This document shows positions 1 to 6,583 of a stretch of 9,468 nucleotides of DNA, piece after piece. Every line of letters begins with the position of its first letter. The first letter of the stretch is position 1. Below the pieces are notes generated by a model. It ran no database searches. It was not told the DNA's origin and saw nothing but the letters and a program-made list of their open reading frames with translations. The DNA is taken from positions 1 through 9,468 of the forward strand of contig JAEKKE010000413.1 of assembly GCA_019510535.1 (NCBI GenBank), read 5' to 3'. Origin of the DNA: Acidobacteriota bacterium (GTDB lineage: Bacteria; Acidobacteriota; Terriglobia; Terriglobales; Acidobacteriaceae). A program made the position numbers and the translations under genes.

Positions 1-357
1 CTGCAGGAAACCGAAGTCCAGGCCACCCGGCTGGAAGAGATCCTGCGACAGACAACCGGCGAAGTGGAGACGGTCAAGAGCAAAGCTCTCGCTGCATTGG
101 TGGAGGAAGCAGAGGACATGATCAAAGATGCCTCTGACGAATCCGTGCGCGATGCCGCCATCATCGCAGCCGCCCAACGAGTCGAACACTACGAGATCGC
201 CACTTACGGGGCTGTTCGCCACTTTGCCCAGATCCTTGGCGAAAGCACGCCGGCGCAGCTTCTCGACCAGACTATTAAGGAAGAAGGACACGCGGATCAC
301 CTGCTGACCAGCATTGCCAATCGCGTCAACCCCTTCGCCGACAAAGCCGCCGCATAA
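1..357 (+). CDS. DUF892 (YciE/YciF-type) ferritin-like protein, 3' part
   Basis: The frame is open from the first base of the window, so the gene begins upstream; 118 C-terminal residues are visible and full-length members are about 160-170 residues. The first in-frame start seen (position 64) is internal, because family-like sequence (LQETEVQATRLEEIL) precedes it. Hallmarks of the DUF892 four-helix ferritin-like fold are the helix with ETE near the left edge, EEAEDM, QRVEHYEIATYG and KEEGHADHLL; the conserved Glu and His residues are those expected to bind a di-iron centre. Members are cytosolic, often stress-induced, and their biochemical role is poorly defined. A strong terminator follows 12 bp after the stop, so this is the last gene of its transcript. 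The family call is confident; function beyond likely metal binding is not. Confidence 0.88.
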   Translation: MQETEVQATRLEEILRQTTGEVETVKSKALAALVEEAEDMIKDASDESVRDAAIIAAAQRVEHYEIATYGAVRHFAQILGESTPAQLLDQTIKEEGHADHLLTSIANRVNPFADKAAA

Positions 358-369
358 TCTCCTTTCAAA

Positions 370-412
370 GAAACGCCGGGCACACTTTCCAGAGTGCCCG
401 GCGTTTCCTTGT
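370..412 (+). terminator. Rho-independent terminator after the DUF892 gene
   Basis: A perfect 14-bp inverted repeat: GAAACGCCGGGCAC at 370-383 and GTGCCCGGCGTTTC at 394-407, with a 10-nt loop, followed by CTTGTTT. It lies between the DUF892 stop (357) and the 3' end of the convergent minus-strand hydrolase (427). On the minus strand the stem is followed by TTTGAAAGG, so it may serve both genes. Confidence 0.9.
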
Positions 413-426
413 TTAGCCGATAAGTC

Positions 427-1011
427 TCATCGAAAGGACAGCGACGACGACCGCCCAATCTTCGCCTTGATCGTGTTTTTGAGCTGCAGTAACGCCGACT
501 GGTGTTCTTCTTTCGATCGCGCCGAAGAACAATCCAACGGAACGTACAACTCGAATTGACGCATATTGGCGTCATGTGCCGTACAGCTAATGCAGCCATT
601 GGACGTGAGGCCGGTAAGAATCAGCGACTGCGTGCCCAGAAAGCTGAGCAGCGTCTCAAGCGGAGTCTGGTAAAAGGCCGAATGCATCGGTTTAAGCACG
701 AAGTAGTCGTCGTCATCGGGCTTGAGCTGATCGACAAAATCAGCCCCCTTCGCCCCGGCGGCAAGGCACCGCTGTACAAGCGCTGACCGCTCCGATCTCC
801 ACTCGCCGAAGTTGTCATTCACATAAATAGTTGGAATGCCCGCTGCTCGCGCGCGCCTTTTCAGCCGGGCGATGGGCTGGGCGATCGAACGAGCCTGCGC
901 CAGGATCTGGTCCCCATCGGGAAATTCAAATGGACTAACGACATCGATCAGCAGCAGGGCAAATCTTGATACTGCCCGCTTCTGTTCTCTTGCTTTCGGA
1001 GATGTGGCCAT
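427..1011 (-). CDS. Isochorismatase-like cysteine hydrolase
   Basis: A 194-residue protein, the usual length for the isochorismatase-like hydrolase superfamily (isochorismatases, nicotinamidases, N-carbamoylsarcosine amidases). The catalytic triad is readable: Asp23 in LLLIDVVSPF, Lys107 in LKPMHSAF, and the nucleophile Cys140 in TGLTSNGCISCTAHDA, which aligns with the family pattern T-x-x-C-V-x-x-T-A. The Rossmann-like core is complete, so an active cytosolic amidase or hydrolase is likely; the substrate cannot be told from sequence. The sequence before Asp23 is basic and polar with no signal peptide. The start at 1011 is the only Met before the core, but no good ribosome binding site sits in front of it. 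It stands alone, convergent with the DUF892 gene and sharing its terminator region. Confidence 0.85.
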   Translation of the reverse strand: MATSPKAREQKRAVSRFALLLIDVVSPFEFPDGDQILAQARSIAQPIARLKRRARAAGIPTIYVNDNFGEWRSERSALVQRCLAAGAKGADFVDQLKPDDDDYFVLKPMHSAFYQTPLETLLSFLGTQSLILTGLTSNGCISCTAHDANMRQFELYVPLDCSSARSKEEHQSALLQLKNTIKAKIGRSSSLSFR

Positions 1012-1122
1012 GGAGTTTTGGAGAATCCGAATTTCCTCTTCTACAAAAGGAAGGTGTCTCTCCTTGTTGGGTTGCCCTGAGCATCAATCACTGTCGCCTA
1101 ACGAACATTCGCAGAAGCCGTG

Positions 1123-1162
1123 CGCAATGAAAACGATACCCGGTAATAGGGAAATGCTCTAG
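1123..1162. repeat. Degenerate partial copy of the palindromic intergenic repeat
   Basis: CGCAATGAAAACG (1123-1135) is identical to 1925-1937 in the repeat at 1872-1984, and AGGGAAATGCTCTAG (1148-1162) matches that element's right end at 1970-1985 with one A missing. The stretch between them is shorter than in the full element, and the left half is absent. I read it as the right half of a decayed copy. It lies in the gap between the hydrolase and the response regulator. Confidence 0.6.
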
Positions 1163-1354
1163 AATGTGACGCATGATTGAGAAGGATGCGAAAAGTAAGT
1201 TCGCACTTCAACAATCTGAATCACGACTGTCCCTCTGCGGCTCCTCATCCTTGGAAAGCTCATTCGTGGCGGTTCTTTTATGCCGCTGAACGTCTTTTCG
1301 CTGCTTCGTTGCATTTAGAAGCAGCGCTCATCGAAAGAAATCGAGGTGAAGCAG
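1163..1354. other. Upstream region of the response regulator, no recognised gene
   Basis: Together with 1012-1162 this makes a gap of about 340 bp. Two short plus-strand frames cross it: about 38 codons from the ATG at 1173, and another from about 1177 that runs into the response regulator in a different frame. Neither has a ribosome binding site or resembles a family I know. The only signal I can support is GAGGTG at 1343-1348, six bases before the ATG at 1355, which sets the start of the next gene. No convincing promoter was found. Confidence 0.5.
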
Positions 1355-1744
1355 ATGACGAACGAAAATCGTCCGCTTATCTTCGTTGTTGACGACGAAA
1401 CATTGATCTCAAGGTCTCTTGCGACGATTCTCAAGCAAGAGGGCTTTTCTGCCTGCGACTTCAACGATCCACGTCGCGCGCTGGAGATGGCCCTCATCAC
1501 ACCACCCGATCTGCTTCTCAGCGATGTCATGATGCCCTATCTCTCGGGCATCGAGCTCGCCATCGCTATGAAAAAGATCACGCCATGCAAGGTGCTGCTC
1601 TTCTCTGGTCAAGCCGGCACCGTGGACCTTCTGGAGTCAGCTCGAAATCGGGGCTACGACTTCGAGCTGCTGCACAAACCAATCCACCCCGCAGAGCTGC
1701 TCCGGGAGATACGTCACTCGCTGCCATTAGAGCTTTGCAACTAA
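1355..1744 (+). CDS. Single-domain response regulator (receiver only)
   Basis: A 129-residue protein consisting of one CheY-like receiver domain. From the ATG at 1355, the acidic pair is Asp13-Asp14 (VVDDE), the phosphoacceptor is Asp57 (LLLSDVMMP), the switch Ser/Thr position is Ser84 (LLFSGQ) and the conserved lysine is Lys108 (LHKPIHP). All key residues are present, so phosphotransfer is expected. No DNA-binding or enzymatic output domain follows; the protein ends about 20 residues after the lysine. A GTG nine bases upstream is possible, but GAGGTG is correctly spaced for the ATG and overlaps that GTG. No histidine kinase is nearby, so it is an orphan that must work by protein-protein contact or within a phosphorelay. 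A repeat element begins 5 bp after its stop. Confidence 0.88.
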   Translation: MTNENRPLIFVVDDETLISRSLATILKQEGFSACDFNDPRRALEMALITPPDLLLSDVMMPYLSGIELAIAMKKITPCKVLLFSGQAGTVDLLESARNRGYDFELLHKPIHPAELLREIRHSLPLELCN

Positions 1745-1748
1745 CCTG

Positions 1749-1864
1749 TAGAGCAATTCTCCTAATGCCATAGCTCTGGATAATTCCGCGAATGCCGTTT
1801 TCTTCGCAGGAAAACGGCGCAAGCAGTCAAAACTCCGCACTACCCTCTTAGGAGAAATGCTCTA
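1749..1864. repeat. Palindromic intergenic repeat, copy 1 (116 bp)
   Basis: The ends are inverted repeats: TAGAGCAATTCTCCTAA (1749-1765) against TTAGGAGAAATGCTCTA (1848-1864), one mismatch in 17. A central hairpin has arms GCCGTTTTC (1794-1802) and GAAAACGGC (1810-1818) around a 7-nt loop. The distance from outer end to hairpin start is 45 bp, the same as in copy 2 and within 1 bp of copy 3. No open reading frame fits inside, so it is a non-autonomous, MITE- or REP-like element rather than an insertion sequence. Confidence 0.8.
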
Positions 1865-1871
1865 TCGGCGA

Positions 1872-1984
1872 TAGAGCATTTTCCCTGTAGGTGTAGAGTA
1901 GGCTCCCGCATCGATGGGCGTTTCCGCAATGAAAACGCCGCTGCACACCCCTTCCGGGCTACCAGCAACAGGGAAAATGCTCTA
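1872..1984. repeat. Palindromic intergenic repeat, copy 2 (113 bp)
   Basis: Perfect 16-bp terminal inverted repeats: TAGAGCATTTTCCCTG (1872-1887) and CAGGGAAAATGCTCTA (1969-1984). The central hairpin is GGCGTTT (1917-1923) with AAACGCC (1933-1939). It lies 7 bp after copy 1, and the facing ends form a further hairpin: AAATGCTCTATC (1855-1866) with GATAGAGCATTT (1870-1881) around GGC. The left half, including CTGTAGGTGTA, matches the reverse complement of the right part of the copy after larB. Confidence 0.82.
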
Positions 1985-2008
1985 GTGCCCTGCATCAATG
2001 CCGAAACG

Positions 2009-2048
2009 AAGATGCCCCGCACCCGACATTACAGATGCGGGGCATCTT
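2009..2048 (-). terminator. Terminator of the glycosyltransferase gene
   Basis: A perfect 13-bp inverted repeat, AAGATGCCCCGCA (2009-2021) and TGCGGGGCATCTT (2036-2048), with a 14-nt loop, 14 bp beyond the glycosyltransferase stop. Read on the minus strand, the GC-rich stem ends in CTT and is followed by CGTTTCGGC, a weak U-rich tail. Confidence 0.75.
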
Positions 2049-2062
2049 GTGTGACTGCAGGG

Positions 2063-3304
2063 CTAGACGCTCGCCAGCTCTTCTTCCGCAATGACGCTGC
2101 TGTTGATAAAGGGCTCAATCGCCAACAGGGTGTTGCGCAACGCGTCGCATCCTTCATATGCACAACTCATCGCCGCTGTCGGCGTCCCGGTCCTGAGGTC
2201 GACACCGCAGCCACTCCATGCCACACGCGCAGAGACGAAGGGCTTATCTTCCGAAGCACCGGCACTCACGATCGGCACACCCGCACGTAAGGCCATCTGT
2301 ACGCCGTTGTACCCTCCATTGGTCACAAAGACGGCCGTCTTCGGCAGAATGGCCGCGTACGACAGATAGCTTTCCAGCCGGGCATTCGCTGGAATGCGCA
2401 CCCCGCTCGCATCGGCGGCGCCAGCAGTTGCGACGACCTGCACCGGCTCGTCAGCCAGACCATCCAGTGCGGGTTGGAGTAACTGGTTGAAGTCATAGTT
2501 GGCGATTGTGCCCTGCGTCACAAACACTACCGGTTTCGCGGGATCGAGAGCCTGAATCCACGAAGGAGCCTCCACATCGTCGTGTTTCGGAATCATAGGC
2601 CCGACAAAGGCCATATTGTGTGGCAGCTCTTTCATCGGAAACTCAAATGCCGGAGTAGTGAACTGCAGAAACAGGTCGGGGCGCTCGTACAGTTCATCGA
2701 AGAGGAAGGTCTCCAGACGTTCGCCACAGCATGCTTCGATCTTGTCGCTCACATAATCAGTTGCCGGCTGAAGCGCAGCCGCGATCTGAGCGTTGTGTTC
2801 CGCATTACGCAGCAGTCCCTCAGGAGAGCTGTCATGCCCAGTGAACGGAGAGACCTCGGCATTACGACACATGCAGGGCACAATGCCGCAGGAGATGATT
2901 GCGGGACGCTCGGCGCGTGACTTCATCGACATGGGAAGGATGCCCATGAACAGCAGGTCCGCCAACACGGCATCGACGCCTTCAGTATCCACCAGGCGCT
3001 GCAACGCGCCGTACTGTTCCGGAATGGCGTCTCCGAAGACATGTTGCATGTCATAGGTGATCTGCGGCAGACCAGGCTCGACGCTGCTGCGTTCAGGAAA
3101 GTAAACATCCTGGTAGCGCATGTCATAGTTCGCCGCTCCGGCAAGCGGCACATAGCCGAGACCGGCTGTCTCGACACAATCACGGTAGATCTCACCCGTC
3201 AGTACGGTAATGCGATATCCATTGGCAGCCAGATGCTGAGCCACCGCCATCATGGGGTTGAAATGACCTGCAACGGGTGTAGCAGCGATAACAACGTGTT
3301 TCAT
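2063..3304 (-). CDS. GT1-family (MGT/UGT-like) glycosyltransferase
   Basis: A 413-residue protein, a typical length for GT-B fold family 1 glycosyltransferases that move sugars from nucleotide donors to small hydrophobic acceptors. The N-terminal domain opens with MKHVVIAATPVAGHFNPMM, where His14 is the usual catalytic base and HFNP the acceptor-side motif. The C-terminal donor domain has VTQGT (262-266) and a donor-binding stretch beginning NGGYNGVQMALRAGVPIV (from 329) and running through EDKP and ARVAWSG. The usual THGG histidine of that stretch is Asn here. I chose the ATG at 3304 because it starts the Rossmann strand and has AGGAG about 10 bases upstream; the frame stays open a further 37 codons, but that extension is not family-like. 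It is divergent from the GntR gene with a 291-bp gap. Donor and acceptor are unknown, and no natural-product genes lie beside it. Confidence 0.85.
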   Translation of the reverse strand: MKHVVIAATPVAGHFNPMMAVAQHLAANGYRITVLTGEIYRDCVETAGLGYVPLAGAANYDMRYQDVYFPERSSVEPGLPQITYDMQHVFGDAIPEQYGALQRLVDTEGVDAVLADLLFMGILPMSMKSRAERPAIISCGIVPCMCRNAEVSPFTGHDSSPEGLLRNAEHNAQIAAALQPATDYVSDKIEACCGERLETFLFDELYERPDLFLQFTTPAFEFPMKELPHNMAFVGPMIPKHDDVEAPSWIQALDPAKPVVFVTQGTIANYDFNQLLQPALDGLADEPVQVVATAGAADASGVRIPANARLESYLSYAAILPKTAVFVTNGGYNGVQMALRAGVPIVSAGASEDKPFVSARVAWSGCGVDLRTGTPTAAMSCAYEGCDALRNTLLAIEPFINSSVIAEEELASV

Positions 3305-3595
3305 CGAAGGGAAACTCCTGACAAAGTAGAAATAAGGGCGCGCAGACAAAGGGGCAGCATGTGCGCCATGACACATACGCATCTCCGCTCCTGAAAGAGC
3401 GCCTGAACACTGCAACCGAAAGGGGGACGTGAGATCTTCCTGCGGTCATCGACGACCGGCATAGACTGCATGAAGAAGGGCGGAAGTATCTCCAAAATGA
3501 GCATACGTCCAAATCGCCTGATCGGTTCCGCGAAAATCGATCAAAGTGCAAGAAAAACGTTTCCCTTCATCCGTCGCGTACCATGGTGGCGAAGC
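3305..3595. other. Divergent intergenic region between glycosyltransferase and gntR
   Basis: This 291-bp stretch must hold the promoter of the minus-strand glycosyltransferase and probably that of the plus-strand regulator. The glycosyltransferase ribosome binding site (AGGAG on the minus strand) is near 3313-3320. I found no convincing -35/-10 pair and no copy of the operator seen after gntR. The gntR frame is open through 3470-3595 and could add up to 42 residues, but that part (MKKGGSISKMS onwards) lies before the winged-helix domain and does not look conserved. Confidence 0.5.
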
Positions 3596-4339
3596 ATGTC
3601 CTCCAACAGCCATCCCACACCGCGGCTCTATCAGCGCGTAGCAGAACAGATCTCCGCCTACATCCGTGAGCACCGTCTTGAGCCAGGGCAACGTCTACCC
3701 TCGGAAAAAGACCTTGCCCGCAAACTCAACGTCTCCCGGCCGACGATCCGCGAGGCGATGATCGCCCTGGAGATCGCGGGACAGCTCGAGATCCGTGTCG
3801 GCTCCGGCGCTTATATTCGCCAGGCGCCGCATCAGGTTCCATTGCTGCTCGATGCAGGTCCGGGACCATTCGAGCTGCTGCGAGCCCGTCTTTTAATCGA
3901 GGGCGAGATCGCCGCCGATGCGGCGCTCAACGCCTCTGCCGAACAGCTCAAACAGATTGAGGCCACCATTCAGGAGATGAAGGCGCTCGATGCGGCCGGG
4001 CAAAATGCACAGATCACCGACCGCCACTTCCACGTCGCGATCGCCGAAGCGGCGCGTAACAACGTCCTCGCCAGCATTGTGGATAGCCTGTGGGCAGGCA
4101 TCTTCTCCCCCATCTTCCACTCGCTTTCGCACCTCGCGGGACTGCAGCATCATCAGAAGATGACGCTGCGCGACCACCAGGCCATTTTTACAGCCATCAA
4201 AGCACGTGATCCGCAGGCAGCCCGCGCCGCCATGCGCAACCACCTGCGCCACGTGGAAGACATCCTCGCCGGGCAACCGGAAAAGACCGCCCGTCCTAAA
4301 AAATCAGCCCGAAAACCCATTCCTTCGAAACCTGCCTGA
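3596..4339 (+). CDS. GntR-family regulator, FadR/FCD subfamily, of the lar genes
   Basis: A 247-residue regulator. Residues 10-75 form the GntR winged helix (LPSEKDLARKLNVSRPTIREAM is the helix-turn-helix, RVGSGAYI the wing). Residues about 92-222 form an all-helical FCD ligand-binding domain with the metal-site pattern Asp142, His146 (DRHFH), His194 (RDHQAI) and His216 (RNHLRHV). The tail (229-247) is Lys/Pro-rich. FCD regulators sense small carboxylates, including lactate (LldR), so a hydroxy- or sugar acid ligand fits the neighbouring racemase-type gene. The ATG at 3596 was chosen as it starts just before the domain; an upstream start at 3470 or within its frame cannot be excluded. Its stop codon lies inside a large inverted repeat, the probable operator of the downstream genes. 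Family confident; regulon and ligand inferred. Confidence 0.88.
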   Translation: MSSNSHPTPRLYQRVAEQISAYIREHRLEPGQRLPSEKDLARKLNVSRPTIREAMIALEIAGQLEIRVGSGAYIRQAPHQVPLLLDAGPGPFELLRARLLIEGEIAADAALNASAEQLKQIEATIQEMKALDAAGQNAQITDRHFHVAIAEAARNNVLASIVDSLWAGIFSPIFHSLSHLAGLQHHQKMTLRDHQAIFTAIKARDPQAARAAMRNHLRHVEDILAGQPEKTARPKKSARKPIPSKPA

Positions 4340-4364
4340 CCAATTCTTGAAATTGGTCAGACAA
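4336..4364. promoter_or_regulatory. Probable GntR/FCD operator before larA
   Basis: A perfect inverted repeat with 10-bp arms, CTGACCAATT (4336-4345) and AATTGGTCAG (4351-4360), spacer CTTGA. The right arm runs into TGGTCAGACAA (4354-4364), which fits the FadR-subfamily consensus TNGTNNNACNA. The left arm contains the gntR stop (4337-4339). A possible larA promoter overlaps it: TTGGTC (4354-4359), 16 bp, TTAAAA (4376-4381); this promoter call is weak. Binding here would block transcription of larA, larE and larB. The hairpin could instead act as a terminator, but no U-tract follows. Confidence 0.65.
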
Positions 4365-4427
4365 CTATGACATCCTTAAAATCATTGAGGCAGGCGCATC
4401 GCCGCCCCAGAGGAGACGAAACTACCC

Positions 4428-5674
4428 ATGCCGTGGTTTTCCATTGAGGGCGACGCCCTCACCGAAGCGCAGATCCAATCCGCCGTTGACCGCCTTCTCA
4501 CCGAAGCTCGCACGCGCATCAACAAGGACCTGAAGCGCGTTCTGCTGCTTCCCCCGGATCTCACCCGTGCCCACTCCGGCGCCGGCAAGATCACGGAGCT
4601 GCTCTACAAGGCGCTTCCCGACGCTCATGTCCTGGTGATTCCCACGCTCGGCCAGCACATTCCCCACACCGAAGCCGAGAACAAATGGATGTTCGGCGAT
4701 ATTCCGCATGAGCGCATCCTTCCCCATGACTGGCGCAATGGAGTCACCCACATCGGCACCATCCCAGCCTCGCTGGTGAAGGAGACCACACAGGGCGCCG
4801 CTGACTGGGAGATTCCCGTCGACCTGAACTCTGTCCTGATGGATCAGCAGTGGGACCTCATCATCAACGTCGGCCACGTGGTGCCGCATGAAGTGCTGGG
4901 CTTCGCCAACCACAACAAGAACTACTTCATCGGCCTTGGCGGCAAGGAGACCATCTGCGCCTCGCACATCGCCGCCGCCGTCTACGGCATTGAGAACAAC
5001 CTGCCTGATCACCCCTCTGCGCGCCACCTATAACTGGGCGGAAGAGAATCTGCTGAAGCATCTGCCGGATGTCTATCTACAGATCGTGATGCAGCGCGAC
5101 GCCAACAATAAGCTGGTCACGAGCGGCATCTTCGTCGGCGACGATCTCGACACCTATCTGCAGGCCGCCCGCAAGAGCCGCGAGCAGAACATCACTGTCT
5201 TCGACAAGCCGATCAAGAAGGTTGTTGCCGTGATGCAGGCGGACGAGTTCCGCGCGACCTGGGTCGCCAACAAAGCTGTTTACCGTACCCGCATGGCCAT
5301 CGCCGACGGCGGCGAGCTGCTGATCATCGCCCCCGGCGTGGAGCGCTTTGGCGAACAGCCCGAGGTCGATGCCCTGATCCGCAAGTATGGCTACAAGGGA
5401 ACGCCGCGCACGCTTTCGCTCTACAAGACCGAGGCCGATATGCAGGAGAGCTCCCGGCCATCTCAGCAAGGAAGAGATCGAGCAGGTTGGCTACAACTAC
5501 GCCGACTGTGCTGAGATGCAGAAGCGCTATGACCCCGCCGTCATGAAAGAAGGCTGGAACACCATGCCTGATGGTGAGGAGGTCTTCTATATCAGCACGC
5601 CTTCGGCAGGCCTGTGGGCAACCGCGGAGAAGCTGCACAACCCCAACCGGCTGGACTACGGCAAGAACCTGTAA
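4428..5674 (+). pseudogene. larA: LarA-type nickel-pincer racemase/epimerase, frame broken twice
   Basis: LarA-family (DUF2088) enzymes carry a nickel-pincer nucleotide and racemise or epimerise 2-hydroxyacids by hydride transfer. The coding sequence runs through three frames: 4428 to about 5003, about 5005-5450, and about 5450-5674. In the first part the key residues match Thermoanaerobacterium LarA in spacing: Asp44 and Arg47 (DLTR; D72, R75), His80 (H108), His154 (H174), Lys164 (K184, cofactor tether) and His180 (H200, nickel ligand). The Lys in WVANK lines up with K298. The first break follows GIENNL, where frame 1 continues LITPLRATYNWAEE; a 2-base loss or 1-base gain explains it. The second break, after ADMQES, joins directly to APGHLSKEEIE; from memory, homologs have about 20 residues there (AAHLIHGSS and following), so about 60 bp seem deleted. 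AGGAG at 4411-4415 precedes the ATG. The substrate may not be lactate. Sequencing error could explain the first break, less easily the second. Confidence 0.8.
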
Positions 5675-6519
5675 TGGACACTCTTGCAGCAAAACGCGAA
5701 ACCCTGCGCCGGGAGCTGGCCACGAGCGAACATCTGCTCGTGGCCTACTCCGGCGGAGTGGACTCAGCCTATCTGGCATGGGAGGCTTACCAGGTCCTCG
5801 GCGACCGCATGCAGGCCGTCATTGCGGACTCGCCCAGCCTGCCACGCAAGCATCTCTCTGCGGCTATCGACTTCGCACAGCAGCACAGCATTCCTCTCCG
5901 CGTCATCAACACCCGCGAGATGGAGAAGCCGGACTACGTCCGTAATGACAGCCAGCGCTGCTTCCACTGCAAGGACGAGCTCTTCCACGCCATGGAGGCA
6001 CTCAGCCAGGAGCTTGGCATCGCTACCATCGCCTACGGCCGCAACCTTGATGACAACGGCGATTTCCGCCCCGGCCAGCGTGCCGCAACCCTGCACCACG
6101 CCACGGCTCCGCTGGCGGCTGCGCAGCTTGGCAAGCAGGAGATCCGCACCCTGGCTCGCAACGCCAATCTCACCGTATGGGATAAGCCCGCTTCGGCCTG
6201 TCTCTCCTCGCGCCTGGAATACGGCCGCGAAGTTACACCGGAGGCTCTAGCCCAGGTGGAAGCCGCAGAGGACGCGCTCAATGCCCTTGGCTTCCTGCAG
6301 GTGCGTGTGCGGCACCATGGCACACTCGCCCGCGTCGAGATCGCCCGCGAAGAACTTCCACGCGCCCTATCGATGGAAGCGCTCGACAGCATCACCGCTG
6401 CTGTCCGCGCCACAGGTTTCCAGTACGTGACCCTCGATACGCAGGGTTACCGCAGCGGCAGCATGAACGCCATTCTGCCCATTGAGACTCTGACAGCGAA
6501 CTTCAACGGCAACCGATAA
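5674..6519 (+). CDS. larE: LarE, ATP-dependent sacrificial sulfur transferase
   Basis: A 281-residue PP-loop enzyme that adenylates the pyridinium-3,5-biscarboxylate mononucleotide made by LarB and gives it sulfur, yielding the bisthiocarboxylate precursor of the nickel-pincer cofactor. The PP-loop SGGVDS is at 26-31, RCFHCK at 95-100 (Cys96, Cys99), and KPASACLSSR at 171-180. Cys176 falls at the number of the sacrificed cysteine in Lactobacillus plantarum LarE, which becomes dehydroalanine on each turnover. The length is normal for the family. The ATG overlaps the larA stop by one base (TAATG), so translation is probably coupled; the frame is open further upstream, but that part lies over larA coding sequence. 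No defects are visible, in contrast to larA. Confidence 0.93.
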   Translation: MDTLAAKRETLRRELATSEHLLVAYSGGVDSAYLAWEAYQVLGDRMQAVIADSPSLPRKHLSAAIDFAQQHSIPLRVINTREMEKPDYVRNDSQRCFHCKDELFHAMEALSQELGIATIAYGRNLDDNGDFRPGQRAATLHHATAPLAAAQLGKQEIRTLARNANLTVWDKPASACLSSRLEYGREVTPEALAQVEAAEDALNALGFLQVRVRHHGTLARVEIAREELPRALSMEALDSITAAVRATGFQYVTLDTQGYRSGSMNAILPIETLTANFNGNR

Positions 6520-6583
6520 CGCCTTTTTCTATGAATGCGGTTGCCCTATGCGCCGCAAATGTTGAAGGCACCTGGAAACACAC

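Noticed and set aside
297..599. Minus-strand open frame of 100 codons across the terminator and hydrolase 3' end
   Set aside because: It overlaps the DUF892 end, the perfect terminator hairpin and the real hydrolase frame, and has no family-like motif.
1173..1289. Small plus-strand frame of about 38 codons before the response regulator
   Set aside because: No ribosome binding site, no recognisable features; not enough to call a gene.
1749..1984. CRISPR array or insertion sequence
   Set aside because: The repeats are inverted and nested, not direct with regular spacers, and there is no transposase frame between the ends.
3470..3595. N-terminal extension of the GntR regulator from 3470
   Set aside because: The 42 extra residues precede the winged helix, look unconserved and lack a clear ribosome binding site; the ATG at 3596 gives a standard-length FCD regulator.
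4422..5027. Long minus-strand frame (201 codons) opposite larA
   Set aside because: A mirror of the GC-rich larA codons; larA has positioned catalytic residues while this frame has no recognisable domain.
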